A stretch of 64,000 bases of DNA from Chryseobacterium sp. G0186 (GCF_003815675.1 NZ_CP033918.1:124001-188000), one strand, 5' to 3'; shown: positions 33,640 through 42,772, counted from the stretch's first letter. The notes: a model not told the origin generated them from the letters alone. Translations and numbers: made by a program.

Positions 33640-33719
33640 ATTCTTATCCTTTCATTAGAATTTCCTTTTTGCGGACTTTTTATTCCGTCTTGCATACCCA
33701 AACTCTGGAGTATACCCTA

Positions 33720-33727
33720 TACTTTTG
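33720..33727 (+). promoter_or_regulatory. Probable -7 element of the ABC/SIP operon
   Basis: TACTTTTG fits the TAnnTTTG consensus. No -33 TTG sits at the right distance, which suits an activator-dependent promoter. Confidence 0.45.
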
Positions 33728-33741
33728 CACAAAGGTAATGA

Positions 33742-33764
33742 TTATTTAGAATCATTCTTAATAA
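33742..33764 (+). promoter_or_regulatory. Fur-box-like 23-bp palindrome
   Basis: TTATTTAGAAT-C-ATTCTTAATAA: ten of eleven positions pair symmetrically. It lies 15 bases before the ABC gene start and just downstream of the probable -7 element, where a bound repressor would block transcription. Fur recognition is inference; an AraC site is the alternative. Confidence 0.6.
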
Positions 33765-33779
33765 CTAAGTCTATTTTTA

Positions 33780-35534
33780 ATGAAAGAATCTAAGAAAAGA
33801 AAAAACGGTATTGCAAGATTGCTGGAGATTGCCGGAAGAAGAAAGATGCTGCTGTTTCTTTCCGGTTTTTTATCTGTTATCCATGCGTTTCTGAGCCTGG
33901 TTCCTTATATACTGGTGTTTTATATTATCAGGGAACTGACCAAAGAGACTGTAAACTTCAGCTTGGCCCGTCAGTATATTATCTATGCTGTAATGGCAGC
34001 AGTGGTAAGTATGATTGTGTTCTTCATCTCCGGGATTTTGTCTCATATTGCAGCGTATAACATCTTATTTGAATTAAGACGATTTATTGTAGATAAAGTA
34101 GGGAAGCTTCCCATGGGATATCTGAATAACAGAAATTCAGGTGCATTGAAAAAGATTTTGTCCGATGATGTGGAGAGAATTGAAAACTTTATTGCCCATC
34201 AGATCCCGGATTTTGTGAAAGGAGTAGCGCTACCTGTTGTAACGATTATCTTTCTTTTCTGGCAGGATTGGCGACTGGCTCTGATCAGCTTTGTTCCATT
34301 GGTTATTCTCGGAATCTGGATTCCTGTAATGTTTGGAGGAAAAAAATCCAAAGTACTGATGAAAAACTACCATCAATCTCTGGAGGACATGAATGCGGGA
34401 ATTGTAGAATATGTACGGGCAATGCCGGTCATGAAGATATTCGGGCAGTCGGCAGAAACTTTTGATAAATACGGCAATACGGTGAAGCGTTTCAATGGCT
34501 TTGTAAACGATTGGGTGAAATCCAGTACGCCTGCATTCGCTGTATTCATGAGCTTTATCAGTAATGCGATGCTTCCTGTATTGGCATTGGGAATGTATCT
34601 GTACTTTCAGAATGGCATTACACTGGCCACTTTGCTACTGTTTCTGATTTTGGGAACGGGGTATATCAAACCTCTTTTTGTACTGAGTAATATGGGAATA
34701 CAGATTTCAGTAATTAACCGAGGGGTGGAGCAGATTGACGAGCTTCTGTATCATGAAAATTTAAAAGAAAACCATGAAGATCATGAGCCTAAAGACCTTA
34801 GCATTGCATTTGGAAATGTAAGCTTTGCGTATGATGAGAATAATCTTGTATTGGAAAATGTTGATTTTATCATCAGAGAAAAATCCATTACAGCACTGGT
34901 AGGTCCATCAGGAGCGGGTAAAAGTACGGTAGGACAGCTTTTAGCCCGCTTCTGGGACACCAGTAAAGGAAATATCAAAATTGGTGGAATCAATATCAAA
35001 GAATATCCGCAAGAACAGTTGATGCAGATGGTTTCTTTTGTATTCCAGGATAGTTTTATGTTTCAGGACAGCATGTTTGAAAATATAAGAATGGGGATGG
35101 ATAAAACCAGGGAAGAGGTAGAGGAAGCAGCCAAGGCAGCACAGATCCATGACCTGATTATGGGACTTCCGGATGGGTACAACACAAGATTCGGGCAATC
35201 CGGAGTACACCTGAGTGGAGGAGAGCAACAACGTTTCCAGTTGGCAAGGGCAATCCTTAAAAATGCTCCCATTCTGATTCTGGATGAAGCCACCGCATTT
35301 TCCGATCCCGAAAATGAATATAAAATACAGCAGGCATTCAGCCAACTGATCAAGGATAAAACAGTCCTGATCATTGCCCATAGATTAAGCACCATTACCG
35401 ATGCTGATAAGATTATGATTTTTGATAAAGGAAGTCTTGTTTCAGAAGGAAGGCATGAGAATCTTCTGGAAGAATGCAAAATCTATGAGAGAATGTGGAA
35501 TGCTCATATCAGAGCTAAAGAATTTGTAATGTAA
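33780..35534 (+). CDS. ABC transporter half (permease + ATPase), IrtA/YbtP type
   Basis: A 584-residue half-transporter. Six membrane helices occupy about residues 20-300 (type IV exporter-like fold). The ATPase has Walker A GPSGAGKST, signature LSGGEQQRFQLARAI, Walker B ILILDEATAF and the H-loop IIAHRLSTI. The order ABC - siderophore-interacting protein - ABC, with a divergent AraC regulator, matches systems that import ferri-siderophores despite the exporter-like fold (mycobacterial IrtAB, Yersinia YbtPQ). It is expected to pair with the second half-transporter at 37233. Substrate is inferred from context. Confidence 0.88.
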   Translation: MKESKKRKNGIARLLEIAGRRKMLLFLSGFLSVIHAFLSLVPYILVFYIIRELTKETVNFSLARQYIIYAVMAAVVSMIVFFISGILSHIAAYNILFELRRFIVDKVGKLPMGYLNNRNSGALKKILSDDVERIENFIAHQIPDFVKGVALPVVTIIFLFWQDWRLALISFVPLVILGIWIPVMFGGKKSKVLMKNYHQSLEDMNAGIVEYVRAMPVMKIFGQSAETFDKYGNTVKRFNGFVNDWVKSSTPAFAVFMSFISNAMLPVLALGMYLYFQNGITLATLLLFLILGTGYIKPLFVLSNMGIQISVINRGVEQIDELLYHENLKENHEDHEPKDLSIAFGNVSFAYDENNLVLENVDFIIREKSITALVGPSGAGKSTVGQLLARFWDTSKGNIKIGGINIKEYPQEQLMQMVSFVFQDSFMFQDSMFENIRMGMDKTREEVEEAAKAAQIHDLIMGLPDGYNTRFGQSGVHLSGGEQQRFQLARAILKNAPILILDEATAFSDPENEYKIQQAFSQLIKDKTVLIIAHRLSTITDADKIMIFDKGSLVSEGRHENLLEECKIYERMWNAHIRAKEFVM

Positions 35535-35569
35535 AAAGGAATAGAAAAATATACTTAATAAACAGCAGT

Positions 35570-36391
35570 ATGAAAAATTTTAAAGCCATACAGGCAGAAC
35601 TTAAAGTAAGCAGAAAAGAATATATCACTCCACATTATATCAGAATCTTTTTAACGGGAGAACAGGTCTCCTTAATAGCAAATACAACAGTGGGAGTAAA
35701 CAATAAAATCCTGATCCCGCCTAAAGGATTTAAGCAGATTCATTTTCCGGAATTTGATTATGATGCAATGATTTGGAAGCCCCAACCTGAAGAAACCCGC
35801 CCAAGTATAAGAACATATACCCACAGGGGAATTGATCTTGAGAAAAACGAGATCTGGATTGATTTTGTAGCCCATGGAGATGAGGGGCCGGCTTCTGCCT
35901 GGGCATTGGAATGCAAAGAAGGAGATTTGTTGGGAGTATTGATGAAAGATGGTAAAACAGAACTTTATGGAAAGGCTGAAAATTATCTGCTGGTAGCAGA
36001 TGCAACAGGAATTCCTGTATTGGCCACAATTCTGGAAGATCTACCCAACACAGCGAAAGGAACCTGTATTATTGAAGTACATGGAAAAGAAGATAAGCAG
36101 CACTTAGAAACCCTTGCAGATATCCATTTTATCTGGTTGTACAATGAACATCCCCAGCAGGGAAGCCAATTGGCTGAAATCGTAAAACAGCAAATACTGC
36201 CGGAAACCTCCCGTTCAGGCTATGTAGCTGCAGAATTTTCATCTGTGAAAGAAATCAGAAGCTATCTCAGAAAAGAAAAGCACTGGAAGCAGGAAGAACT
36301 CTATGCGTATTCCTATTGGAAATCGGGGGTTGCTGAAGATAAATCAGCAGGAGAAAGACATAAAGAAAATGCAGAAAGTAAAGTAGAATAA
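35570..36391 (+). CDS. Siderophore-interacting protein (FAD-dependent ferri-siderophore reductase)
   Basis: A 273-residue protein. Residues about 10-125 form the FAD-binding barrel, with RPSIRTYTHRG as the flavin-contact motif and FVAHGDEGPASAWALECKEG as the second. The C-terminal half is the SIP NAD(P)H-binding domain (LLVADATGIPVLATILEDL, the AAEFSSVKEIRSYLRK helix and YSYWKSGVAED). SIPs reduce Fe(III)-siderophores in the cytosol to release iron. Here the enzyme is a separate gene between two ABC halves; in mycobacteria an equivalent domain is fused to IrtA. Confidence 0.9.
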   Translation: MKNFKAIQAELKVSRKEYITPHYIRIFLTGEQVSLIANTTVGVNNKILIPPKGFKQIHFPEFDYDAMIWKPQPEETRPSIRTYTHRGIDLEKNEIWIDFVAHGDEGPASAWALECKEGDLLGVLMKDGKTELYGKAENYLLVADATGIPVLATILEDLPNTAKGTCIIEVHGKEDKQHLETLADIHFIWLYNEHPQQGSQLAEIVKQQILPETSRSGYVAAEFSSVKEIRSYLRKEKHWKQEELYAYSYWKSGVAEDKSAGERHKENAESKVE

Positions 36392-36492
36392 TATAAAAAA
36401 TAGCGCTTAACATCAGGTGAAAGGACAGTGTTTTTGTTATAAAAAAACAGAGTATGAGGTCCATTGCCTTTTAATTATTGACAGAAAAATAT

Positions 36493-37236
36493 ATGAAATA
36501 TTCAAATAAAATAAGCTGGTCTTTTGCAGCCGCAATCATGGTATCAATATGTTGGATTATTGGTGATATTTATGTTGCCGGGTTCAATCCGGATCCTGTC
36601 GACTATCCTTTGTTTTCAAAAACATATGCAGATCAGGTAGATGTAGAATTTGCCACATTGATGCTGGAAGGATCAACTTCCAGATTGATGTTCGGAGCTT
36701 TAATTGGTGCCCTTACCGGTCCGTTATTGCTTCCTGCAACCTAGCTGGTGTATCAGTTTTTTAAAGATACCGGGAAGTGGTATGCCATTTTTGTCTATTG
36801 GGTATTATTAGCAGGAGCGGTTTTATCCCCTTTAGGTCATGCCGGATTCTTTTATGTTGGAGAGATCTACAAGGCTGTTTATCACACAGATCCCATTTCT
36901 CATCCTTATCTTTTAGAAACAGGAAGAGGTTTTATGAAAATGCTGAATATTGCTTGGGGAGCAGCCATTGGTGTTTTGGCGATCGGGTGGATTTCATTTG
37001 CAGTATGTATACTTTTAAATAAAACTCTGCTTCCGCGATGGATGGCTTTATTGACCCCATTTGTCCTGACGCTGTTTATCATTCCTCTAAAAAATATTTT
37101 ACCACTTCCTTACTCAGGATGGGTGGATGGAGCGATATTCAATATTGCCTATCTGATATTCTTCAGTTCATTGCTGCTCCTGTTCAGACAAAAACAGGTG
37201 AAAGAATACATTCTTCTTAAAAGAGCTTTATCATGA
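36493..37236 (+). pseudogene. Polytopic membrane protein gene with an in-frame amber stop
   Basis: Two frames in the same phase, 36493-36744 and 36745-37236, are separated only by TAG at 36742-36744. Together they encode about 247 residues with roughly six membrane helices, beginning MKYSNKISWSFAAAIM. The junction reads LLLPAT-stop-LVYQFFKD. The sequence on both sides is well-formed and hydrophobic in the right places. It resembles the DUF6796 type of unknown membrane proteins, but I am unsure of the family. It overlaps the next start by ATGA, so it belongs to the siderophore operon. A GTG at 36748 could start a truncated second part. Nonsense mutation, sequencing error or readthrough are all possible. 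Confidence 0.7.
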
Positions 37237-38981
37237 TAAAAAACTTAAAATATGTTACCTCGTTCAATCCGAAGAATACCCGTAAGGTAGCCTTTATGGA
37301 GATTATACACAGTCTTTTTATAGCTGCTCCTTCAGGAATTTTATTGGTGATTGTCTGGGAATTGTTTTCCGAAAAACCGGATACCACAAGAATTTGGTCT
37401 GTAGTTGCCTTAATGGTGGTCATGTTGCTGATACAGTTCTTTGTAGCTTCCCGTTCCATGGTACAATCTAATATTCTGGTGTATGATCTTTCCACCAAAC
37501 TGCGTATCAAACTGGGGAATCATATTCAGAAATTCTCTTTGGGGTTCTTTAAGCAAAAAGATCCGGGAGAAATTGCTTCCATTGTTCTTCAGGATGTAGC
37601 CAATTTTGAAGGAATATTCGGGCACAGTATCGGAAACCTTGCTTCTGCGGCGTTTGGAACCACTTTATTATCTGTATTTCTATTGGTATATGATTGGAGG
37701 CTGGCTCTTTGCCTGTTGCTGGCTTTACCGTTAATCTATCCCTTTTTAAAAATTGCCAATTACTTTGTCAGCCGCTTAGGGAGACAACAAATTGAAGCGA
37801 GAAATACCGTGGGCGCCAAATTTCTGGAATACGTACAGGGAATCCGTCATTTAAAATCTTATGGATTAACAGGGCAGAAGCATAAAGGACTTGAAGACTC
37901 ATTCAATGATCTTCGCAGTAAATGTATCCGTCTGGAAGCTGTTCCGGGACCATTTATTGTAACGGCAGGCATTGTCTTTGAGATCGGTTTTATAAGTATG
38001 GTGGCCCTTGGACTTTATTTTCTTCTTCATCAGTCCATTACTGTTCCGGTACTTATTACCTTTCTGATCATGGGGTATAATCTGTACAGCCCTTTAAAAG
38101 TGGTTATGGTAGATTATCTCGTATTACGCTATATGAATGAAAGTCTGAACCGGATTATCGGAGTACTGGAAGAACCCACGATGGAAACCGAAAAAAATGA
38201 AATTCCTCAAAATTATGAGATCAATTTCAGGAATGTAAGCTTTGGTTATCAGGAGAAAATGACTTTAAAGGATCTTAACTTTACCGTTCCAGAAAATTCA
38301 ATGCTGGCCTTGGTAGGGCATTCCGGTTCGGGAAAAACCACTATTGCTTCTCTTATAGCCCGATTCTGGGATGTAAATGAGGGAAGCATAACAGTAGGTG
38401 ATGTCGACATTAGAAATATTAAGCAGGACACCTTTTATAAGCTGATCAGTGAAGTATTTCAGGATGTTTATCTTTTTGACGATACCATTTACAATAACAT
38501 TAAAATTGGAAATCCTGAAGCAACGGATGAGGACATTCATAAGGTTGTAGAACAGTCCCAATGTCTTGAATTTATCAATGAATTTCCAAAAGGAATTCAT
38601 ACCAAAGTAGGTGAGGGAGGAAGCAAACTATCCGGTGGACAAAAACAGAGGATCAGTATTGCAAGGGCTTTATTGAAAGATGCACCCATTGTGTTACTGG
38701 ACGAAGCCACTGCCAGCCTGGACCCCGAAAATGAAATCTATATTCAGCGGGCCATTCAGGAACTGGTAAGGTCAAAAACAGTGGTTGTGATTGCCCACAA
38801 GCTGTATACCATACAAAATGCCCATCAAATACTTGTTCTTAACGAAGGGGAAGTTGCAGAAAGGGGAAATCATGAAGAACTGTTACAAAAACAAGGAATA
38901 TACCGCAAAATGTGGGATATCCAAAAACAATCTAACGGATGGAAGGTAAAACACACAAATAGAATTCTTGATGTATGCTAA
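37233..38981 (+). CDS. ABC transporter half (permease + ATPase), IrtB/YbtQ type
   Basis: A 582-residue half-transporter, the second of the locus. It has six membrane helices, Walker A GHSGSGKTT, signature LSGGQKQRISIARAL, Walker B IVLLDEATASLDPE and H-loop VIAHKLYTI. It differs clearly from the first half, so a heterodimer is likely. The start ATG overlaps the stop of the interrupted membrane gene (ATGA), showing translational coupling. A terminator with a TTCG loop lies at 39033. Confidence 0.9.
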   Translation: MIKNLKYVTSFNPKNTRKVAFMEIIHSLFIAAPSGILLVIVWELFSEKPDTTRIWSVVALMVVMLLIQFFVASRSMVQSNILVYDLSTKLRIKLGNHIQKFSLGFFKQKDPGEIASIVLQDVANFEGIFGHSIGNLASAAFGTTLLSVFLLVYDWRLALCLLLALPLIYPFLKIANYFVSRLGRQQIEARNTVGAKFLEYVQGIRHLKSYGLTGQKHKGLEDSFNDLRSKCIRLEAVPGPFIVTAGIVFEIGFISMVALGLYFLLHQSITVPVLITFLIMGYNLYSPLKVVMVDYLVLRYMNESLNRIIGVLEEPTMETEKNEIPQNYEINFRNVSFGYQEKMTLKDLNFTVPENSMLALVGHSGSGKTTIASLIARFWDVNEGSITVGDVDIRNIKQDTFYKLISEVFQDVYLFDDTIYNNIKIGNPEATDEDIHKVVEQSQCLEFINEFPKGIHTKVGEGGSKLSGGQKQRISIARALLKDAPIVLLDEATASLDPENEIYIQRAIQELVRSKTVVVIAHKLYTIQNAHQILVLNEGEVAERGNHEELLQKQGIYRKMWDIQKQSNGWKVKHTNRILDVC

Positions 38982-39032
38982 AGATGGAGCTGGCGTTTTT
39001 TCTTTTTACTAAGGAAAAACAAATGCAGGGAG

Positions 39033-39062
39033 AAGTCTTTAAATCTTCGGATTTAAAGGCTT
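39033..39062 (+). terminator. Terminator of the siderophore operon (UUCG loop)
   Basis: AAGTCTTTAAATC / GATTTAAAGGCTT with one G-U pair around the stable tetraloop TTCG, followed by six T. Confidence 0.85.
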
Positions 39063-39145
39063 TTTTGTATTGAAACACGGGCACAGATCACTTCTGATCC
39101 AAATATTAACCCTATATTGCTGTAAAGAATTATCAGGAAAAGAAT

Positions 39146-39730
39146 ATGGAAAATCTGAAAAAATGGTTGAAGAGCAATGGGTCCACAGCGATCTTCTTTC
39201 TTCTCTTTATTATACTGCTTGTCAGTCCGGATGCCAAGGCATGGCTGATGAGACAAGTGGCTTCTACCGGTTTATTAAATTCCAAAATATCAGAATCCAA
39301 AACTGCATCAGTCGTTTCTGATACTCATTTTACGCTGAAGAATGAAGATGGAGCAGTAACCAGTGTTTCAGACTTGAAAGGTAAGGTTGTTTTTATCAAC
39401 TTTTGGGCATCGTGGTGTCCTCCATGTCGTGCAGAATTTCCATCCGTTCAGAATTTTTATGAGAAATACAGCTCCCATTCGGATATGGTTTTTCTGACGG
39501 TAAATCTGGATGATGATGTCGCATTGGGAAAAACATACCTTAAGAAAAATGGATTTACAGTTCCATTTCTTACCCCAACCAGTAGTATTCCAAAAGAAAT
39601 CTATGACGGATCATTGCCTACTACTGTGGTTTTGGATAAGAAAGGAGAAATACGGCTTCGGCATACAGGCGTTGCAGATTACAGCAAAGACTCTTTTTAT
39701 AGTCAAATCGATCAATTATTAAAAGAATAA
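39146..39730 (+). CDS. TlpA/ResA-like membrane-anchored thioredoxin
   Basis: A 194-residue protein with one N-terminal membrane helix (about 14-28) that anchors a periplasmic thioredoxin domain. The active site is FWASWCPPCRAEF (C-P-P-C), with cis-Pro later in GSLPTTVVLDKKG. Members reduce disulfides in cytochrome-c maturation or periplasmic repair. It is followed five bases later by a SUKH-like gene; that link may be incidental. Confidence 0.9.
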   Translation: MENLKKWLKSNGSTAIFFLLFIILLVSPDAKAWLMRQVASTGLLNSKISESKTASVVSDTHFTLKNEDGAVTSVSDLKGKVVFINFWASWCPPCRAEFPSVQNFYEKYSSHSDMVFLTVNLDDDVALGKTYLKKNGFTVPFLTPTSSIPKEIYDGSLPTTVVLDKKGEIRLRHTGVADYSKDSFYSQIDQLLKE

Positions 39731-39735
39731 TTCTG

Positions 39736-40224
39736 ATGATTTCATTTAAAATTCTAACCATTGAAGAAATTGAAACTACAATTTTAAAAGAAAAGAAAAC
39801 CTTACAAAACTTCCCAAAGACGGTTGATTTTCCTTTTTCTGAGCAGTACAAAAAAATCGTTACCCAAATAAAAACCGTTGAAATTTCATCAGAAGCCATT
39901 TTATATAATGCTGTGGATGCGGTAAACGAAAATAAAGAATTTGTGTTGAAAGAGTATTGGTGTTTTGCCGGAAATGGGCAAGGAGACCGATGGTTTCTGG
40001 ATCAAAGCAAGAATATTTTTTTCTACGATCACGATGATGACGAAAAGCTTCAGCCTATGAACATTCATTTTGAACAATGGCTGCAAATGGCCTTTGTTAT
40101 CCAGCAACTGGATGATTATTATAACGAACATGACAATATTTCGGAATCTGTTGAGCAGAGTTTTTTTGAAACCCTGAACATGATTCATCCTAAACTGAGT
40201 GAAAATTATCCGTTTACAATATAG
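39736..40224 (+). CDS. SUKH/SMI1-KNR4-like protein (immunity-like)
   Basis: A 162-residue acidic protein. The core has YWCFAGNGQGDRWFLD, then IFFYDHDDDEKLQPMNIHFEQWLQMA, the pattern of SUKH proteins in which a strand with a G-x-G-D segment precedes a helix with W. SUKH proteins are commonly immunity proteins against polymorphic or contact-dependent toxins and also occur in general contexts. It is the first of three similar-sized acidic genes with no toxin nearby. Confidence 0.7.
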   Translation: MISFKILTIEEIETTILKEKKTLQNFPKTVDFPFSEQYKKIVTQIKTVEISSEAILYNAVDAVNENKEFVLKEYWCFAGNGQGDRWFLDQSKNIFFYDHDDDEKLQPMNIHFEQWLQMAFVIQQLDDYYNEHDNISESVEQSFFETLNMIHPKLSENYPFTI

Positions 40225-40319
40225 ATTTTGCATTCTTTAAGATTGTAGAACCCGATCAAAAGGGCTACTTTTGAATTAAAAGAATACATTTTCAAACACA
40301 ATCACTTTAAAATAGTATT

Positions 40320-40910
40320 ATGAATATTAGCCAACTAAAAGAGAAGGCTCAGCCCATGATTCGTACCGCACAATTGTTTGTTGCTGCAAACGATTCTGAT
40401 GAAAAAATAGCATATGCCAATGAAGATGAACCCATTCGTTTTTTGATAAAACATTTGGATCAGTGGATGGGACTAACGGAAGAACAGGATGAGTTCAGTT
40501 TCTTGCCCGTTACTATAGAATCTGTTGATTTAAATAAATATATACCGCTAACACAGCAATCAAGAGATATTTATCCTCCATTTGAAACACTAATGCATTA
40601 CGGAGATGAAGAAATTCAGACTTGGATCATTGAAAATGATGGAGATAAGGACGATTTATCCAGTTTGGCTGCTTTTGCTCCGGAAGAATACACAGATCTT
40701 TGGATGGACACGCATCCTATCTACTCTTATGACGGCGTTTTTGCTTATCAGGGAGGCTGGGCAATGATCTGGCCTGAAGATGATATCCCCATGCAATGGA
40801 ATGAAAACCTGGAGTTTCTATTTCAAATCGGGTTACAGGACGAACCGTTTTTAGAAGTATTCTACGACAATAACCAAAAGTCATATATCTGTATAGAACG
40901 CAACACATAA
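40320..40910 (+). CDS. Acidic protein of unknown function in an immunity-like cluster
   Basis: A 196-residue acidic protein without signal peptide. It has a helical N-terminus (SQLKEKAQPMIRTAQLFVAA) and later beta-like segments with many Trp, Tyr and acidic residues (EEYTDLWMDTHPIYSYDGVF, then YQGGWAMIWPED). I do not recognise the family. Its placement between two SUKH-type genes and its size and charge suggest another immunity-type protein; this is inference from context. Confidence 0.65.
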   Translation: MNISQLKEKAQPMIRTAQLFVAANDSDEKIAYANEDEPIRFLIKHLDQWMGLTEEQDEFSFLPVTIESVDLNKYIPLTQQSRDIYPPFETLMHYGDEEIQTWIIENDGDKDDLSSLAAFAPEEYTDLWMDTHPIYSYDGVFAYQGGWAMIWPEDDIPMQWNENLEFLFQIGLQDEPFLEVFYDNNQKSYICIERNT

Positions 40911-40919
40911 TAATCACAT

Positions 40920-41642
40920 ATGAACATCGCAGAATTAGAACAAAAATATAACTTCAAATACCCAGAAACTTATAAACAGTTAGCTGAAGACAATATGCTG
41001 AACTGGGGTGAATCTGGTCCTCATTGGTTTGAGACAACCTTTCCGGAGTTAAAGAAAAATCCACCGTTGCTTTTATTTGCATATGATATTGAAATCTGGA
41101 ATGATCAGCAATTCGTTGAAGCTTCAATTGACGAAATGTCAGATGAAGAAGATTACAGAAACATTCATCATGAATACCGGTTTGTTCCTTTTGCCAAGAA
41201 TGGATCGGGTGATTTATATGCCTTTCAGTTTGATCTGCAGCATAACGGAGAAGTGCCTCTTACCTTTATTCCTCACGATGACGAAGAAGCAGAAGTAGTT
41301 GCTAAAAATTTCCAGGATTTTATTTTCCGTCAGCTGTTGGAAGCGATCACGGAGATTGATGAAGATTCCATGTTCTACGAAGATGAAGAAGAGGACTTAA
41401 AACAGAATCTATTCAACCAGTTGAGAACCCATGAATCCTATTTAACCCCAAGACAGATAGAAATTCTGAACGAGATCTATCACAGGGACATTTTTGAATA
41501 TACCTACAAGGTTCCCAACGGCAGCAGCTTTGAAGCAGAAGGCTTGGTAACATTTGATGAGGTTGAAAAAATACTGAATATTGAGATCGGTTTTGATCAA
41601 CTCAATAAAAAATTTAATTATACCGAAAGTTGGATCAGTTAA
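40920..41642 (+). CDS. SMI1/KNR4 (SUKH) family protein
   Basis: A 240-residue protein with a clear SUKH start (MNIAELEQKYNFKYPETYKQ) and the family core FVPFAKNGSGDLYAFQFD, with TFIPHDDEEAEVVAKNFQDF. An extra C-terminal part (about 155-240) contains LTPRQIEILNEIYHRDIF. Start nine bases after the previous stop. SUKH proteins bind and neutralise toxins in polymorphic toxin systems; none is encoded here. The interrupted Crp gene begins inside its 3' end. Confidence 0.85.
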   Translation: MNIAELEQKYNFKYPETYKQLAEDNMLNWGESGPHWFETTFPELKKNPPLLLFAYDIEIWNDQQFVEASIDEMSDEEDYRNIHHEYRFVPFAKNGSGDLYAFQFDLQHNGEVPLTFIPHDDEEAEVVAKNFQDFIFRQLLEAITEIDEDSMFYEDEEEDLKQNLFNQLRTHESYLTPRQIEILNEIYHRDIFEYTYKVPNGSSFEAEGLVTFDEVEKILNIEIGFDQLNKKFNYTESWIS

Positions 41643-42190
41643 GAACCCATATAGAAAAGATCATTGCGCTCAGCGACGAGGAATTTGATGCCGTATCTTC
41701 TGGTTTCACCTATAGAAAATATAAGAAACATCAATTCCTGATCTAGCAGGGCGAATCAGTTCCTTACAATTACTTTGTATTGAAAGGCCTCCTGAAACTT
41801 GTCTATACTGACGACGCAGGAAAAGAACATATTGTAGGATTTGCCATGGAAGATTGGTGGGAAACAGACTTTCCTGCCTTTTATAAGGAGAAAAAAGCAA
41901 CCATGTCCTTAGAATGTGTAGAAGATACAGAAGTACTATGCCTTAGTCTTCAGGAGTATCGAAAAACCGTTGAGAATTATCCTAAAATGGAGCATTTCTT
42001 CCTTAAAAAAGCATATATGGGCTTTATTGCTGCACAACAACGCATTATTTCCACCATGACAACAGGAATAAAGGAACGGTATGAGCAGTTGTTGGAAAAA
42101 CATCCGTCACTGATACAGCGTGTTCCAAAGTCACTCTTGGCCGCCTATCTCGGAGTTTCCAGGGAGACATTGAGCCGCTTACCCTTGTAG
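41630..42190 (+). pseudogene. Crp/Fnr-family regulator gene with in-frame amber stop
   Basis: The frame DQLRTHIEKIIALSDEEFDA ... HQFLI, then TAG at 41744-41746, then QGESVPYNYFVLKGLLKLVY continues to 42190. Read as one protein it is a full-length Crp/Fnr regulator of about 186 residues, with a cyclic-nucleotide-binding-like domain and an HTH ending in LLAAYLGVSRETLSRL. The apparent start is TTG at 41630, where relatives would have ATG; no ATG precedes the stop. A later TTG at 41780 could only give a domain-truncated product. It overlaps the SUKH gene by 13 bases. CAG to TAG is the simplest change. Confidence 0.75.
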
Positions 42191-42294
42191 ATGGTGATGT
42201 TCCTCACTTGATAATCGTGACGAGGATCACAGGATTTTGCGGTACATCTGGTGCAATTTTGCAAAGTAATGTATAACAAAATCAAATCAATACA

Positions 42295-42684
42295 ATGGAA
42301 AAAAGAACTGTAAACCCGTGGAAGTGGCAGGAAGAGCGCAGCTATTCTCAGGCTGTAGAAGTAAAAAATGTACAGGGAACCTTATACTGCTCAGGTCAGG
42401 CAGCAATTGATTCCGACGGCACATCAAGTAACAAGGACATGAAAAGTCAATTGGTGCAGGCCATCGCTAATCTAGAAGAAGTAATCACTGCTGAAGACTA
42501 TGAATGTAAAGGAATTGTAAGGCTAAACATATATACAACCTCTACACAGGAATTGTGGCCTCACTTTCCTATTCTTCAGGAGTGGATTGGAAAGCATCAG
42601 ATTGAGCAGGCCGTTACCATGCTTGAAGTCACCGGTTTATTTGAAACCCTAACAGTAGAATTGGAAGCTACGGTCGTTAAATAA
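42295..42684 (+). CDS. RidA family protein
   Basis: A 129-residue protein of the RidA/YjgF family. GTLYCSGQAAIDSDG is the entry strand, DMKSQLVQAIANLEEVITAE the helix, and GIVRLNIYTTSTQELWPHF follows. A late VTMLEVTGL takes the position of the canonical Arg-containing motif, with Thr/Glu where archetypal RidA has Arg. It may therefore not be an imine deaminase; this family includes several divergent groups. It lies downstream of the broken Crp gene, an adjacency common in flavobacteria. Confidence 0.85.
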   Translation: MEKRTVNPWKWQEERSYSQAVEVKNVQGTLYCSGQAAIDSDGTSSNKDMKSQLVQAIANLEEVITAEDYECKGIVRLNIYTTSTQELWPHFPILQEWIGKHQIEQAVTMLEVTGLFETLTVELEATVVK

Positions 42685-42772
42685 GCATCCAATACAATTC
42701 TTAGAGCAAACCTTCAAAGCACATTTGGAGGTTTTTTCTTACATTTATAAGACTAAAATCATTCTAAAGCGT

